Shown piece after piece: positions 1 through 8,634 of a stretch of 64,000 nucleotides of DNA; the stretch's first letter is position 1, and each line of letters begins with the position of its first letter. The notes under the pieces are model-generated. The model was given only the letters and a program-made list of their open reading frames with translations. It ran no database searches and was not told the origin of the DNA. The DNA lies in NCBI GenBank assembly GCA_910584435.1, contig CAJUAP010000005.1, forward strand, positions 5,357-69,356, read 5' to 3'. This DNA comes from an uncultured Acetatifactor sp. (GTDB lineage: Bacteria; Bacillota; Clostridia; Lachnospirales; Lachnospiraceae). The position numbers were made by a program, and so were the translations under genes.

Positions 1-2
1 TG

Positions 3-1235
3 GGAGGGGTTCCGATTTCCGTGGAGCGCCTTGCGAAGGGATTGAGGGCATTGGGGCATGAGGTGACGATATTTGCTCCCACTTACCGGGAGCAGCAGGA
101 AGAAGAGGATGTATTCCGCTATAGAACCTGCCTGAATCATTTTATCGGAGGCATTGTGCTGCCCAATCCCTTTGACCGCAGAATTGAAGAGGAATTTGTG
201 AAAAATTCTTATGATATCATCCATGTGCATCATCCCATGCTCATAGGCAGGACGGCGGTATATCTCTCACGTAAATATCAGATACCTCTGGCTTTTACCT
301 ATCACACCAGATATGAACAATATCTGCGCTGCTATACGGGAAATATTGCGAAATTTGACAGATTTATGGTTGCGTATCTACATACCTTTCTGAAGCATTG
401 CGATTTTGTATTTGCGCCCACGGCAGGTATGCAGCAATACCTGGTGAATGACTGCAAAGTGGATCCTGCAAGGACGGGAATTCTGCCCACAGGTATCGAG
501 AGGGAGAATTATATGGTCAGCGAAGCGCAGGGGGAGGAAATCCGCAGGCAATATGGGGCCGAAGGCATGCCGCTTCTTATAACGGTGTCCAGAATGGCTC
601 ATGAGAAAAATGTGTCTTTCCTTCTGGAAAGTCTGGCCAGGGTAAAGGAAAAATATGCGGGACCTTTCCGGGTGCTTATGATAGGGGACGGACCGGATAA
701 GGAAGTATTGCGGAAACGAAGTGTGCGTCTTGGGCTGGAGGATACGGTTATTTTTACGGGAACCGTTCCCAATGAGCAGATTGCGCCGTATTTCAAGGGA
801 GCGGATGGCTTTATATTTGCATCTAAGACGGAGACACAGGGCATTGTGGTGCTGGAAGCCTTTGCCGGAGCCACGCCTGTCATCGCAGTGCGGGCCACCG
901 GTGTGGAAGATCTGGTAGAGGATGGCGTCAATGGCATTCTGACCGGGGAGGACAGGGAAGAATATGCCGGAAAGCTGACAGCATTTTTGGAGAATGTGTC
1001 CGGAAATCATGCATCGCCTGCAGGAGAAAGCAATGCTGCACAGGAAGAAGGCACAAATGCATTGTTTGATGACATGGCAGAAAATGCATACCGCACAGGA
1101 AACAGGTACAGGGAAGAAATGATTGCTTTTAAGGCACTTCGTTATTATAATAATATGATAGAAGAAAAACGTATTACGATGGAAAACGGGGGACAGAAGA
1201 AGCGGAACATACGTCTGCTATTGGGCCGCATTTAA
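3..1235 (+). CDS. GT4-family glycosyltransferase (5' end outside window)
   Basis: GT-B fold glycosyltransferase, family GT4. These move a sugar from a nucleotide donor to a lipid or glycan acceptor on the cytoplasmic face of the membrane; the acceptor here is unknown. The frame is open to the left edge, and its first residues GGVPISVERLAKGL match a loop normally found 10-15 residues from the N-terminus, so the true start lies just outside the window and the in-frame GTG at 21 is not credible. Visible signs are GHEVTIFAP in the N-terminal Rossmann half, DIIHVHHPML, GDGPDKEVL, and the donor-binding E-x7-E pattern (about residues 277 and 285 of the visible part, ETQGIVVLEA). Closest in style to diacylglycerol glucosyltransferases. 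It is followed after about 150 bp by a two-component system, with no obvious functional link. Confidence 0.85.
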   Translation, partial: GGVPISVERLAKGLRALGHEVTIFAPTYREQQEEEDVFRYRTCLNHFIGGIVLPNPFDRRIEEEFVKNSYDIIHVHHPMLIGRTAVYLSRKYQIPLAFTYHTRYEQYLRCYTGNIAKFDRFMVAYLHTFLKHCDFVFAPTAGMQQYLVNDCKVDPARTGILPTGIERENYMVSEAQGEEIRRQYGAEGMPLLITVSRMAHEKNVSFLLESLARVKEKYAGPFRVLMIGDGPDKEVLRKRSVRLGLEDTVIFTGTVPNEQIAPYFKGADGFIFASKTETQGIVVLEAFAGATPVIAVRATGVEDLVEDGVNGILTGEDREEYAGKLTAFLENVSGNHASPAGESNAAQEEGTNALFDDMAENAYRTGNRYREEMIAFKALRYYNNMIEEKRITMENGGQKKRNIRLLLGRI

Positions 1236-1388
1236 TGTATTCCGGCTGTGCTTATTGTGCCTGGCTGTGTTTATTTCCGGCATTTATTCGGATACGAAAA
1301 TATGCCGGATGTATTTGACGGACAGAAGCATCTGCACAGGGGACAGAGGGGCTGGGTGCAGAATATCTTTGAGGGAGGAAAATTGTAC

Positions 1389-2099
1389 ATGGAACAGAAG
1401 TATCATGTTCTTGTAGTGGAGGATGATAAGGATATCAGAGAGGGGATTGAAATATATCTGAAAAGCCAGGGTTATGAGGTATATCAGGCCGCAGACGGAG
1501 CGGAGGGATTGAAGGTGGTGGAACAGGAGGAAATCCATCTGGCCATTGTGGATATTATGATGCCGGTGATGGACGGGGTGGCTATGCTGATGAAGCTGCG
1601 TTCTATGGAATACGAATTTCCGGTGATTATGCTTTCTGCCAAGTCCGAAGAGGTGGATAAAATCATGGGACTGAACATGGGAGCGGATGATTATGTGACG
1701 AAACCATTTACGCCGTTGGAACTGCTGGCCAGGGTGAATTCTCATCTGCGGAGATATTCCAAATATCTGTCTGCCATTAAGGATGAGGGGAGCAAGGATC
1801 ATATCTATACCATCGGCGGGCTGGAATTGAATGAGGATACGGTGGAAGTGACCGTGGACGGGGAGCCGGTGAAGCTGACACCTATGGAATTCAAGATAGT
1901 ACAGCTCTTGATTAAGAATCCGGGCAGGGTATTTTCCGCAGACGAGATTTATGAGAGAATCTGGAATGAGAAGGCTGTGAATACGGATACCATTATGGTA
2001 CATGTGAGGAATATCAGGGAGAAAATTGAAATCGACCCTAAAAATCCCAAGTATCTGAAAGTAGTATGGGGGGTAGGGTATAAGATTGACCGACAGTAG
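1389..2099 (+). CDS. OmpR/PhoB-family response regulator
   Basis: DNA-binding response regulator of 236 aa: an N-terminal receiver domain (about residues 3-120) and a C-terminal winged helix (about 140-235). The receiver has the acidic pair EDD near residue 11, phospho-acceptor Asp55 (VDIMMPVMDG) and conserved Lys105 (DDYVTKPF). The effector has the PhoB-type ELNEDTVEVTVDGEPVKLTPMEF start and the MVHVRNIREKIE recognition region. The open frame reaches back to 1248, but the ATG at 1389 has the only good ribosome binding site (GAGGGAGGAAA) and gives the family-typical N-terminus MEQKYHVLVVEDD. It overlaps the upstream extension of the kinase frame, so the pair is almost certainly cotranscribed and its cognate kinase is the next gene. 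Target genes cannot be read from the sequence. Confidence 0.95.
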   Translation: MEQKYHVLVVEDDKDIREGIEIYLKSQGYEVYQAADGAEGLKVVEQEEIHLAIVDIMMPVMDGVAMLMKLRSMEYEFPVIMLSAKSEEVDKIMGLNMGADDYVTKPFTPLELLARVNSHLRRYSKYLSAIKDEGSKDHIYTIGGLELNEDTVEVTVDGEPVKLTPMEFKIVQLLIKNPGRVFSADEIYERIWNEKAVNTDTIMVHVRNIREKIEIDPKNPKYLKVVWGVGYKIDRQ

Positions 2100-2136
2100 C
2101 GGTTGTTTGACAGGGCTGTGGCCAGGAGGGCTTTGT

Positions 2137-4722
2137 ATGGGATGGTTCGGTAAGAAAAAAAGGCAGAAGGAAGCAGGTCTGCAGGAACCCTTGGCGTCGA
2201 AGATGGTATATCAGGGCAGGAAGAATGAAAAAAGGGAGAAAAGTGCAAAATGGAAGTGGGCATATATGGGGCTTGCACTGTGCGCAGTCTGTGCTGTAAT
2301 TCTTCAGAACTTTTATGGGGTATTCCGGACGAATGCAGAGAAAAATATGAGCAATCCCATAGAAAATACAGGCAATATCTTCTGGCTGTACCAGAACTGT
2401 TATCTGCTGTATCGGGATTTATACAATGCCCAGCACAATGAACAGATCAGCTATATGGATCTCTATCTGGAAGCGGATGAGGATAAGCAATGGCTGCTGG
2501 ACACGAACAAGTTAAATGAGTACAGGAGTGCCCTGGAGGAAGCGGAAGAACATGAAGCAAGGGAACAGCTAGAAGGATTTGAGACAGGCGTGTATGCGGA
2601 AGAAGCTGATACGGGAGCAGGGGTGGACGGTATCGCAGCAGGAACACGGCCCGATGACTCAGGAATTGATGCAGCCGGACCGGAAAGGATTGGGGAGATT
2701 ACGTATTCGGATTGTGAGATCTTAGAGTCAGAGCTGTCTTATCTGCAGCAGTATTTTCGGGAAATGGAGGATTACTTCCGGAATCTGAACAGCAATTATG
2801 ATTATTTTATCCAGGATAATACCACCGGTAAATATGTTACCAACATGTCCACTGCTGACAGGAACCGGGGGAATTCTGAATTGTATTTCCGGCTCAGTTT
2901 CAGCTTTGACAGTTCCGGCAATGTGACCATTGGAGATACGATCTGCGGCATGGATATAACGCAGATTAGAAAATATGCCAATGAGGCTATCAGGAATGAT
3001 ATGCTGGAAGATTTGACGGGGAAAATAAGAGAATATGCAAGCCTGAAAACACCTGTGGATTGTACCGTAACATATGTGATTTCCAGGGAGGCTTGGACAA
3101 AGAAAGGTGTGGGGGATGACAGCAGCGATTTTGGCACATGGGGGGGGTATCTTGTTACAAGCAGCAGTGGTTTTCACTATTATAGTTATAATTATGAGAA
3201 TGCCGCAGTGGAGGCATATCAGAACAGTGGAACAAGCGGGATTATTCTAATATGTCTGGCAGGGATGTTCTGTCTGGGATTTCTGCTGCCTTTGCCGGGG
3301 AATACAAAACCCTGGAAGGAGGTCAGAATCTGTACTTTCCCTGTGGAACTGCTCTGGGGCATTGGAATTTGTATTGCTGCGGCGGAAGAAGGAGTAATTG
3401 CATTGATTGCACATACGGCAAGCGGCAGGGCATATACCGCGGTCGGGGAGTATCTGCCTGCGTTTGCGGGGATGTCTCATTTTCTGGTAGGTGTTTTTAA
3501 CCTGCTGGTGATTACTTTGTTTCTGTTTTCCGGATGGTATCTGGGCATTTGCGCAAGGGCACTGAGAGAATTTGGAATAATACATTATATCAGTCAGAGA
3601 AGTATGATTTACCGTTTCTTCCCGTTTGTGAAGAGGAAGGCGGCCGGCATATATAGGTCTATCTTGCATTTGGATTTGACGAAGAATGCCCACAGAACCA
3701 TATTGAAAATATTGCTGGTGAACGGGTGCATTTTATTCTTTATCAGCTGTCTATGGTTTGGCGGTCTGGCGATTACAGTGGTATATTCACTGGTATTGTA
3801 TGTAATACTGAGAAAGTATGTCAGTGATCTGCAGGAGAAATACAAGATTCTGTTCCAGGCTGTGGATGAGATCGCAGCCGGAAATCTGAATGTCACCATT
3901 ATGGAAGATTTGGGGGTGTTTGAACCGTTCAGAAATGAGATATATAAGATTCAGGAGGGGTTGAAAAAGGCAGTGACCATGGAGGTCAAGAGCCAGCGTA
4001 TTAAAACGGAACTGGTAACGAATATGTCCCATGATTTAAAGACACCGCTGACTGCAATTATTACCTATGTGAATCTCCTGAAGAAAGAGGATGTAACCGA
4101 GGTGCAGCGAGCGGAATATCTGGAAATCCTGGAACGGAAGTCTCTGCGGCTGAAAAGTCTGATAGAGGATTTGTTTGAATTCAGCAAGGCAAATTCCCAG
4201 AATATTACACTGAATATTATGGATGTGGACATTATGAATCTGGTGAAGCAGGTATCCTTTGAAATGTCCGATAAGATCAGTGCTTCGGGATTGGATGTGA
4301 GGATGAATCTGACGGAAGAAAAGGTGGTTCTGCCCTTAGACAGCCAGAAGACATATCGTATCTATGAGAACTTGTTCGGAAATATTGCCAAATATGCGCT
4401 GCCGGGTACCAGGGTCTATGTCAATGGTTTCCGCATTGATGATACAGTTGTAATAACTTTGAAAAATATTTCCGCCCAGGAGATAACGGTGGAAGCGTCC
4501 GAATTGACCGAACGGTTTGTACGGGGCAATGCTTCCCGTAATACGGAGGGAAGCGGATTAGGGCTTGCCATTGCCAAGAGTTTTATGGAACTTCAGGGAG
4601 GCACACTGGAGCTGGAAGTTGACGGGGATCTTTTCAAGGTGACCACTACATGGCATGTCAGAGAAAAGGCAGCCGACCCGAATGTCAGAGAAAAGGCAGC
4701 CGGTCCGATCGAGAAAGGATAG
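2137..4722 (+). CDS. Large membrane sensor histidine kinase
   Basis: Sensor kinase partner of the preceding regulator, 861 aa. The start at ATG 2137 is chosen for the AGGAGGG six bases upstream; an earlier TTG at 2086 overlaps the regulator and lacks a good site. Order: basic cytoplasmic tail; membrane segment at about residues 38-58; an extracytoplasmic region of about 330 residues not matching a sensor domain I recognise; several further membrane segments (about 385-570); a short linker; HisKA with the H-box NMSHDLKTPLTAII (His632); and an HATPase domain with N-box-like ENLFGNIAKYAL and G-box GSGLGLAIAKSF. The N-box has Asn-x3-Lys where many kinases have Asn-x3-Asn-Ala. The C-terminus ends in a 27-bp in-frame duplication (VREKAADPN / VREKAAGPI; bases 4655-4708). 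A terminator follows. Confidence 0.93.
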   Translation: MGWFGKKKRQKEAGLQEPLASKMVYQGRKNEKREKSAKWKWAYMGLALCAVCAVILQNFYGVFRTNAEKNMSNPIENTGNIFWLYQNCYLLYRDLYNAQHNEQISYMDLYLEADEDKQWLLDTNKLNEYRSALEEAEEHEAREQLEGFETGVYAEEADTGAGVDGIAAGTRPDDSGIDAAGPERIGEITYSDCEILESELSYLQQYFREMEDYFRNLNSNYDYFIQDNTTGKYVTNMSTADRNRGNSELYFRLSFSFDSSGNVTIGDTICGMDITQIRKYANEAIRNDMLEDLTGKIREYASLKTPVDCTVTYVISREAWTKKGVGDDSSDFGTWGGYLVTSSSGFHYYSYNYENAAVEAYQNSGTSGIILICLAGMFCLGFLLPLPGNTKPWKEVRICTFPVELLWGIGICIAAAEEGVIALIAHTASGRAYTAVGEYLPAFAGMSHFLVGVFNLLVITLFLFSGWYLGICARALREFGIIHYISQRSMIYRFFPFVKRKAAGIYRSILHLDLTKNAHRTILKILLVNGCILFFISCLWFGGLAITVVYSLVLYVILRKYVSDLQEKYKILFQAVDEIAAGNLNVTIMEDLGVFEPFRNEIYKIQEGLKKAVTMEVKSQRIKTELVTNMSHDLKTPLTAIITYVNLLKKEDVTEVQRAEYLEILERKSLRLKSLIEDLFEFSKANSQNITLNIMDVDIMNLVKQVSFEMSDKISASGLDVRMNLTEEKVVLPLDSQKTYRIYENLFGNIAKYALPGTRVYVNGFRIDDTVVITLKNISAQEITVEASELTERFVRGNASRNTEGSGLGLAIAKSFMELQGGTLELEVDGDLFKVTTTWHVREKAADPNVREKAAGPIEKG
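4655..4708 (+). repeat. 27-bp in-frame tandem duplication at the kinase 3' end
   Basis: Two adjacent copies, offset 27 bases, of a segment beginning ATGTCAGAGAAAAGGCAGCC, encoding VREKAA twice just before the stop. It adds nine residues to the C-terminus and is one of several short in-frame duplications in this window. Confidence 0.8.
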
Positions 4723-4771
4723 CACCGCACAGATTAGAAGCAGCCGGAGCAGAAGCGGCGGATAGGATAGG

Positions 4772-4815
4772 AAAATGAGCCATATTTTTCCGTAAGGGGA
4801 GTATGGCTCATTTTT
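4772..4815 (+). terminator. Rho-independent terminator after the histidine kinase
   Basis: Thirteen-base stem AAAATGAGCCATA pairing with TATGGCTCATTTT, about 17-base loop, right arm running into a T tract. It closes the two-component operon. Confidence 0.85.
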
Positions 4816-4865
4816 GTCTGGTTTAACCCAGGCATTATGGAACAAGATAAATCAATAACTAATGT

Positions 4866-4894
4866 TTGAACTATATCATAAACTGTGCTATCAT
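4866..4894 (+). promoter_or_regulatory. Sigma-A-like promoter for leuCD
   Basis: TTGAAC (4866-4871), 17-base spacer, TATCAT (4889-4894), lying between the preceding terminator and leuC. This gives a leader of about 180 bases. No T-box or leucine leader peptide was recognised in it. Confidence 0.6.
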
Positions 4895-4949
4895 CTTGTG
4901 TAAGGGCGGCTGGCCTTTTGACTGAAAAGGTATCAGCGGTATTGGTGAA

Positions 4950-5017
4950 GCTGAAGGTATGGTGTACTGATGGTATGGGCGGAGCTGAAGGCATGGTGTA
5001 CTGATGGTATGGGCGGA
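4950..5017 (+). repeat. 34-bp tandem repeat in the leuC leader
   Basis: Two head-to-tail copies (4950-4983 and 4984-5017) of a 34-base unit starting GCTGAAGG, one mismatch (T/C). It lies within the 357-bp gap between the kinase and leuC, downstream of the predicted promoter and about 60 bases before the start codon. The rest of the gap holds only the terminator and promoter. Confidence 0.85.
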
Positions 5018-5079
5018 ACTGAATGTGTGGTGCTGAAGGTAAGATTACTCAATTATATGGAAAGGAAGGGTTTGCAGAT

Positions 5080-6348
5080 ATGGGAATGACAATGACTCAG
5101 AAGATTTTGGCTGCTGCGGCAGGTTTGAATGAGGTTCAGGCGGGACAGTTGATTGAGGCAGAACTTGATCTGGTGCTGGGCAATGATATCACCAGTCCTG
5201 TGGCGATTAAGGAGATGGATAAGATTCAGGCAGAAGGTGTGTTTGATAAGGATAAGATTGCCTTGGTGCCGGATCATTTTGTGCCAAATAAAGATATTAA
5301 ATCCGCGGAACATTGTAAATGTGTCAGAGAATTTGCACGTAGAAACGAGATTACGAATTATTTTGAAGTGGGTGAGATGGGAATCGAACATGCCCTGCTG
5401 CCGGAAAAAGGATTGACCGTGGCCGGTGATGTGATTATCGGCGCGGATTCCCATACCTGTACATATGGCGCTTTGGGCGCTTTCTCCACAGGTGTGGGAA
5501 GTACCGATATGGCGGCGGGGATGGCTACGGGAAAAGCATGGTTTAAAGTGCCGGCTGCAATTCGCTTTGTGCTGACAGGAAAGCCTTCCAAATGGGTCAG
5601 CGGCAAAGATGTTATCTTGCACATTATCGGGATGATCGGCGTGGACGGCGCATTGTATAAGTCCATGGAATTTGTGGGAGACGGCATAGGAAATCTCTCT
5701 ATGGATGATCGTTTCACCATTGCCAACATGGCGATTGAAGCGGGGGGGAAGAATGGAATTTTCCCGGTGGATGCATTGGCAGAGAATTATATCAAAGAGC
5801 ATTCCAAGAAAGAATATCACATTTATGAGGCGGACGAGGATGCCGTGTATGATGCGGAGTACAGGATTGATTTGAGTACCCTGCGGCCCACCGTTGCGTT
5901 TCCGCATCTTCCGGAAAATACGCATACCATTGATGAAATTAAGGAAATGGATGCAATTCACATTGATCAGGTGGTAATCGGCTCCTGTACCAACGGCCGT
6001 CTGGACGATTTGAGGATAGCAGCAAAGGTTCTGGAAGGAAGGCATGTGGCAAAGGGAATGCGCTGTATTGTGATTCCGGCTACACAGGCTGTTTATATGC
6101 AGGCAATGGAGGAAGGACTGCTGAAAACTTTTATTGAGGCAGGTGCGATTGTCAGTACACCTACCTGTGGCCCCTGTCTGGGAGGGTATATGGGAATCCT
6201 GGCAGAAGGAGAGCGCTGTGTTTCCACCACCAACCGCAATTTTGTAGGACGTATGGGACATATTTCCTCTGAAATTTATCTTGCCAGCCCTGCAGTGGCG
6301 GCAGCCAGCGCCATAAAAGGTGTTATCGCGAATCCGGAAGAAGTGTGA
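5080..6348 (+). CDS. leuC: 3-isopropylmalate dehydratase large subunit
   Basis: Catalytic subunit of isopropylmalate isomerase, which converts 2-isopropylmalate to 3-isopropylmalate in leucine synthesis, as a complex with LeuD. 422 aa, the usual length for the clostridial/archaeal HacA-like form. The 4Fe-4S ligands are Cys303 (GSCTNGRLDD), Cys363 and Cys366 (TPTCGPCLGG), and the active-site region ADSHTCTYGALGAFSTGVGSTD is intact. The frame opens at 5023, but ATG 5080 (MGMTMTQKILAAAAGL) gives the family N-terminus and has AAAGGAAGG about 11 bases upstream. leuD follows after 179 bp occupied by a structured repeat element. leuB lies far away at 59 kb. Confidence 0.97.
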   Translation: MGMTMTQKILAAAAGLNEVQAGQLIEAELDLVLGNDITSPVAIKEMDKIQAEGVFDKDKIALVPDHFVPNKDIKSAEHCKCVREFARRNEITNYFEVGEMGIEHALLPEKGLTVAGDVIIGADSHTCTYGALGAFSTGVGSTDMAAGMATGKAWFKVPAAIRFVLTGKPSKWVSGKDVILHIIGMIGVDGALYKSMEFVGDGIGNLSMDDRFTIANMAIEAGGKNGIFPVDALAENYIKEHSKKEYHIYEADEDAVYDAEYRIDLSTLRPTVAFPHLPENTHTIDEIKEMDAIHIDQVVIGSCTNGRLDDLRIAAKVLEGRHVAKGMRCIVIPATQAVYMQAMEEGLLKTFIEAGAIVSTPTCGPCLGGYMGILAEGERCVSTTNRNFVGRMGHISSEIYLASPAVAAASAIKGVIANPEEV

Positions 6349-6490
6349 AGGAAATGAAGTTTTTCTAAGCCATTCCTTTAAGAACGCAAGGGCAGCGTTC
6401 TTCTAAGCGCGTACTTTGCGCTTTACTAACACCAGTTTATGGATTGTTTTTGCCGCTAAGAGGGGGCGAAGCCCACCTCTCTGCGCGGTT
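6349..6490 (+). repeat. Structured intergenic element, family A (leuC-leuD copy)
   Basis: The leuC-leuD gap contains hairpins GAACGC/GCGTTC (6382-6387/6395-6400), AAGCGC/GCGCTT (6405-6410/6418-6423), the motif GGATTGTTTTTGCCG (6441-6455), and GAGGGGGC-GAA-GCCC-a-CCTC (6460-6479). The same order of parts is seen at 28.56-28.73 kb, with compensating stem changes, and related copies lie at 22.4 kb and 9.5 kb. Its position inside the leuCD unit suggests an RNA role in differential expression, or a tolerated repeat; this is inference. Confidence 0.6.
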
Positions 6491-6527
6491 TACAGTGTAA
6501 AAGTGAGTAGAGAAAGGAAAGCAGGTT

Positions 6528-7013
6528 ATGAATGCAAAAGGAATTGTTTTTAAATATGGAGATAATGTGGATACGGATGTCATCATACCTGCCAGGTATC
6601 TGAATTCTTCGGATCCGGCGGAACTGGCAGTTCATTGTATGGAGGATATTGATTCAGAGTTTGTGAAAAAAGTACAGAAAGGCGATATTATTGTAGCAGA
6701 GAAGAATTTCGGCTGTGGTTCATCCAGGGAACATGCGCCCATCGCTATTAAAGCTGCCGGTGTCAGCTGTGTGATTGCAGAGACGTTTGCAAGGATTTTC
6801 TATAGAAATGCAATTAATATCGGTTTACCTATTATTGAGTGTCCGGAAGCTGCCAGGGGAATAGAGGCAGGAGATGAGGTGGAAGTGGATTTTGATTCCG
6901 GTATTATCACGGATGTAACAAAGGGTGTAAGCTTCCAGGGACAGGCATTTCCTGAGTTTATGCAGAAAATAATAGCTTCTGAGGGGCTGATTAATTATAT
7001 TAACAATAAGTAG
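6528..7013 (+). CDS. leuD: 3-isopropylmalate dehydratase small subunit
   Basis: Swivel-domain subunit that completes the isopropylmalate isomerase active site together with LeuC. 161 aa, normal for the clostridial form. Typical signatures are KYGDNVDTDVIIPARYL at the N-terminus, and FGCGSSREHAPIAIKAAGV, the flexible loop with the substrate-specifying residues, followed by NAINIGLPIIEC. The start ATG has AGAAAGGAAAGC upstream. It ends about 240 bp before a MATE gene; the gap carries a weak hairpin and a large direct repeat. Confidence 0.97.
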   Translation: MNAKGIVFKYGDNVDTDVIIPARYLNSSDPAELAVHCMEDIDSEFVKKVQKGDIIVAEKNFGCGSSREHAPIAIKAAGVSCVIAETFARIFYRNAINIGLPIIECPEAARGIEAGDEVEVDFDSGIITDVTKGVSFQGQAFPEFMQKIIASEGLINYINNK

Positions 7014-7018
7014 AAAGT

Positions 7019-7043
7019 GCAGCGGGGTATTTTACTCCGCTGT
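7019..7043 (+). terminator. Possible weak terminator after leuD
   Basis: CAGCGGGG pairs with CTCCGCTG (one G-U) around a short loop just after the leuD stop, but the following bases (TATATTATATT) are not a clean T tract. Read-through into the MATE leader is possible. Confidence 0.35.
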
Positions 7044-7051
7044 ATATTATA

Positions 7052-7239
7052 TTCAGGGCGAAAGCACTTATCGTCCGGGAATTCATCAAGGAAGTGTGGG
7101 TGTAGAAGGCAGGCTGCGGTACTGGAAATAAAACAGCAGCCAGCCGGAGACACCCGGATGAATTTCAGGACGAAAGCACTTATCGTCCGGGAATTCATCA
7201 AGAAAGTGTGGGTGTAGAAGGCAGGCTGCGGTACTGGAA
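7052..7239 (+). repeat. Duplicated-arm leader element upstream of the MATE gene (family C/D)
   Basis: A 76-base segment occurs twice in direct orientation (7052-7127 and 7164-7239; two mismatches). The spacer holds the shared core CTGGAAATAAAACAG and then a partial reverse complement of the segment. GCAGCC (7136-7141) pairs with GGCTGC (7112-7117), ACACCC (7150-7155) with GGGTGT (7098-7103), and GATGAATT (7157-7164) with AATTCATC (7080-7087). The same three segments recur in the second copy, so the middle arm can pair with either copy. The second copy runs straight into AGGAGG (7241-7246) and the start codon. Confidence 0.8.
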
Positions 7240-7250
7240 TAGGAGGAATC

Positions 7251-8609
7251 ATGGAAAAGACTTCTGCGAAGAAATATGAAATTGATATGTGTAATGGTCC
7301 GTTACTGGGTAAAATTCTAATATTTTATATCCCATTGATGTTATCAGGAATCTTGCAGTTGTTGTTTAATGCGGCGGATATAGTGGTGGTAGGGCGTTTT
7401 GCAGGGAATGAATCCCTTGCGGCTGTGGGGTCTACCAGTTCGCTGACGAATTTGATCGTCAACCTTTTTATCGGGTTATCGGTGGGGGCAAATGTGCTTG
7501 TGGCAAGATATTATGGAGCAAATCAGAAAGATGAGCTGAAGGAGATGGTACAGACCACAGTGGCAACGGCATTTGTCAGCGGTATCATATTAATTTTTGT
7601 GGGATTTTTTGTATCACGTCCTGCATTGATATGGATGGGGACACCGGAAGATGTCATTGCACATTCGGTTTTGTACATGCGGATTTATTTTGGCGGTATG
7701 CCGTTTATGATGGTTTACAACTTTGGCAGTGCTGTGCTTCGGGCCGTGGGAGATACAAAACGTCCGCTTTATTATCTGCTGATTGCAGGTGTGGTAAATG
7801 TGGTTTTGAATCTGATTTTTGTCATAGTATTTTCCATGGGAGTGGCAGGCGTGGCTACGGCTACAGTGGTTTCCCAGGCCATTTCTGCAGTGTTGGTAGT
7901 GAGATGCCTGATTCAGTCGGACAGCGTCTATCGACTGGAAATGAAGGGAATTCATATTGCACCGGATAAGCTTATCAAAATGGTGCAAATCGGTATCCCG
8001 GCCGGAATGCAGGGTGCTTTGTTCTCTATATCCAATGTGCTGATTCAATCTTCTGTGAACAGCTTTGGCTCCATTGCAATGGCAGGAAATACTGCCGCAA
8101 GCAATATAGAGGGATTTGTCTATACAGCCATGAATGCCTTTCATCAGGCTGCCATCAGCTTTTGCGGACAGAATTATGGTGCGATGAAATATAAAAGAAT
8201 AGGTAAGGTATTGCTGATCTGTGAGGTATCAGTCATTATAGTGGGAGCAATTATGGGAAATGTGGCTTATTTTCTGGCGGGAATGCTTCTGCGCATCTAT
8301 TCTACGGATCAGGAGGTAATTCAATTTGGTATTCTGCGGATGAGTTATATCTGCGTGACTTATTTCCTTTGCGGCATGATGGATGTAATCGTAGGTGCTC
8401 TGCGCGGCATGGGATATGCAATCATGCCCATGCTGGTGTCCTTGACGGGGGCATGTCTGTTCAGAGTGATATGGATTTATACCATATTCCAGAATCACCG
8501 GACGCTGGCCTGTCTTTATATCTCATATCCCATCAGCTGGGCTTTGACTTTCCTGGTGCATTTGCTGTGTTTCGCTGTGGTGTATCGAAAATTGTTAAAA
8601 ACGGCTTGA
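7251..8609 (+). CDS. MATE-family multidrug/metabolite exporter
   Basis: Cation-coupled exporter of the MATE family (NorM/DinF-like), 452 aa with about 12 predicted membrane segments in two MatE halves. Family features are the N-terminal GPLLGKILIFYIPLMLSGILQ, the AADIVVVGRFAGNESLAAVGST loop, ALRAVGDTKRPL after helix 4, and the second-half NTAASNIEGFVYTAMNAFHQAAISF. It is located in the plasma membrane; the substrate is unknown. Start ATG 7251 follows AGGAGG by four bases. The leader is an unusual direct-repeat structure. The last codons and stop (8607-8609) overlap the -35 box of the ruvAB promoter. Confidence 0.93.
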   Translation: MEKTSAKKYEIDMCNGPLLGKILIFYIPLMLSGILQLLFNAADIVVVGRFAGNESLAAVGSTSSLTNLIVNLFIGLSVGANVLVARYYGANQKDELKEMVQTTVATAFVSGIILIFVGFFVSRPALIWMGTPEDVIAHSVLYMRIYFGGMPFMMVYNFGSAVLRAVGDTKRPLYYLLIAGVVNVVLNLIFVIVFSMGVAGVATATVVSQAISAVLVVRCLIQSDSVYRLEMKGIHIAPDKLIKMVQIGIPAGMQGALFSISNVLIQSSVNSFGSIAMAGNTAASNIEGFVYTAMNAFHQAAISFCGQNYGAMKYKRIGKVLLICEVSVIIVGAIMGNVAYFLAGMLLRIYSTDQEVIQFGILRMSYICVTYFLCGMMDVIVGALRGMGYAIMPMLVSLTGACLFRVIWIYTIFQNHRTLACLYISYPISWALTFLVHLLCFAVVYRKLLKTA

Positions 8610-8634
8610 AACATACGTTCGGATGTGCTATACT
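8606..8634 (+). promoter_or_regulatory. Sigma-A-like promoter for ruvAB
   Basis: TTGAAA (8606-8611), 17-base spacer, TATACT (8629-8634), a strong match. The -35 box overlaps the MATE stop codon. The leader to ruvA is about 195 bases and holds no other gene that I can support. Confidence 0.75.

Noticed and set aside
5053..6261. 402-residue open frame on the minus strand across leuC
   Set aside because: It lies wholly antisense to a highly conserved gene, has His/Cys-rich composition typical of mirrored coding DNA, no ribosome binding site and no recognisable domain.
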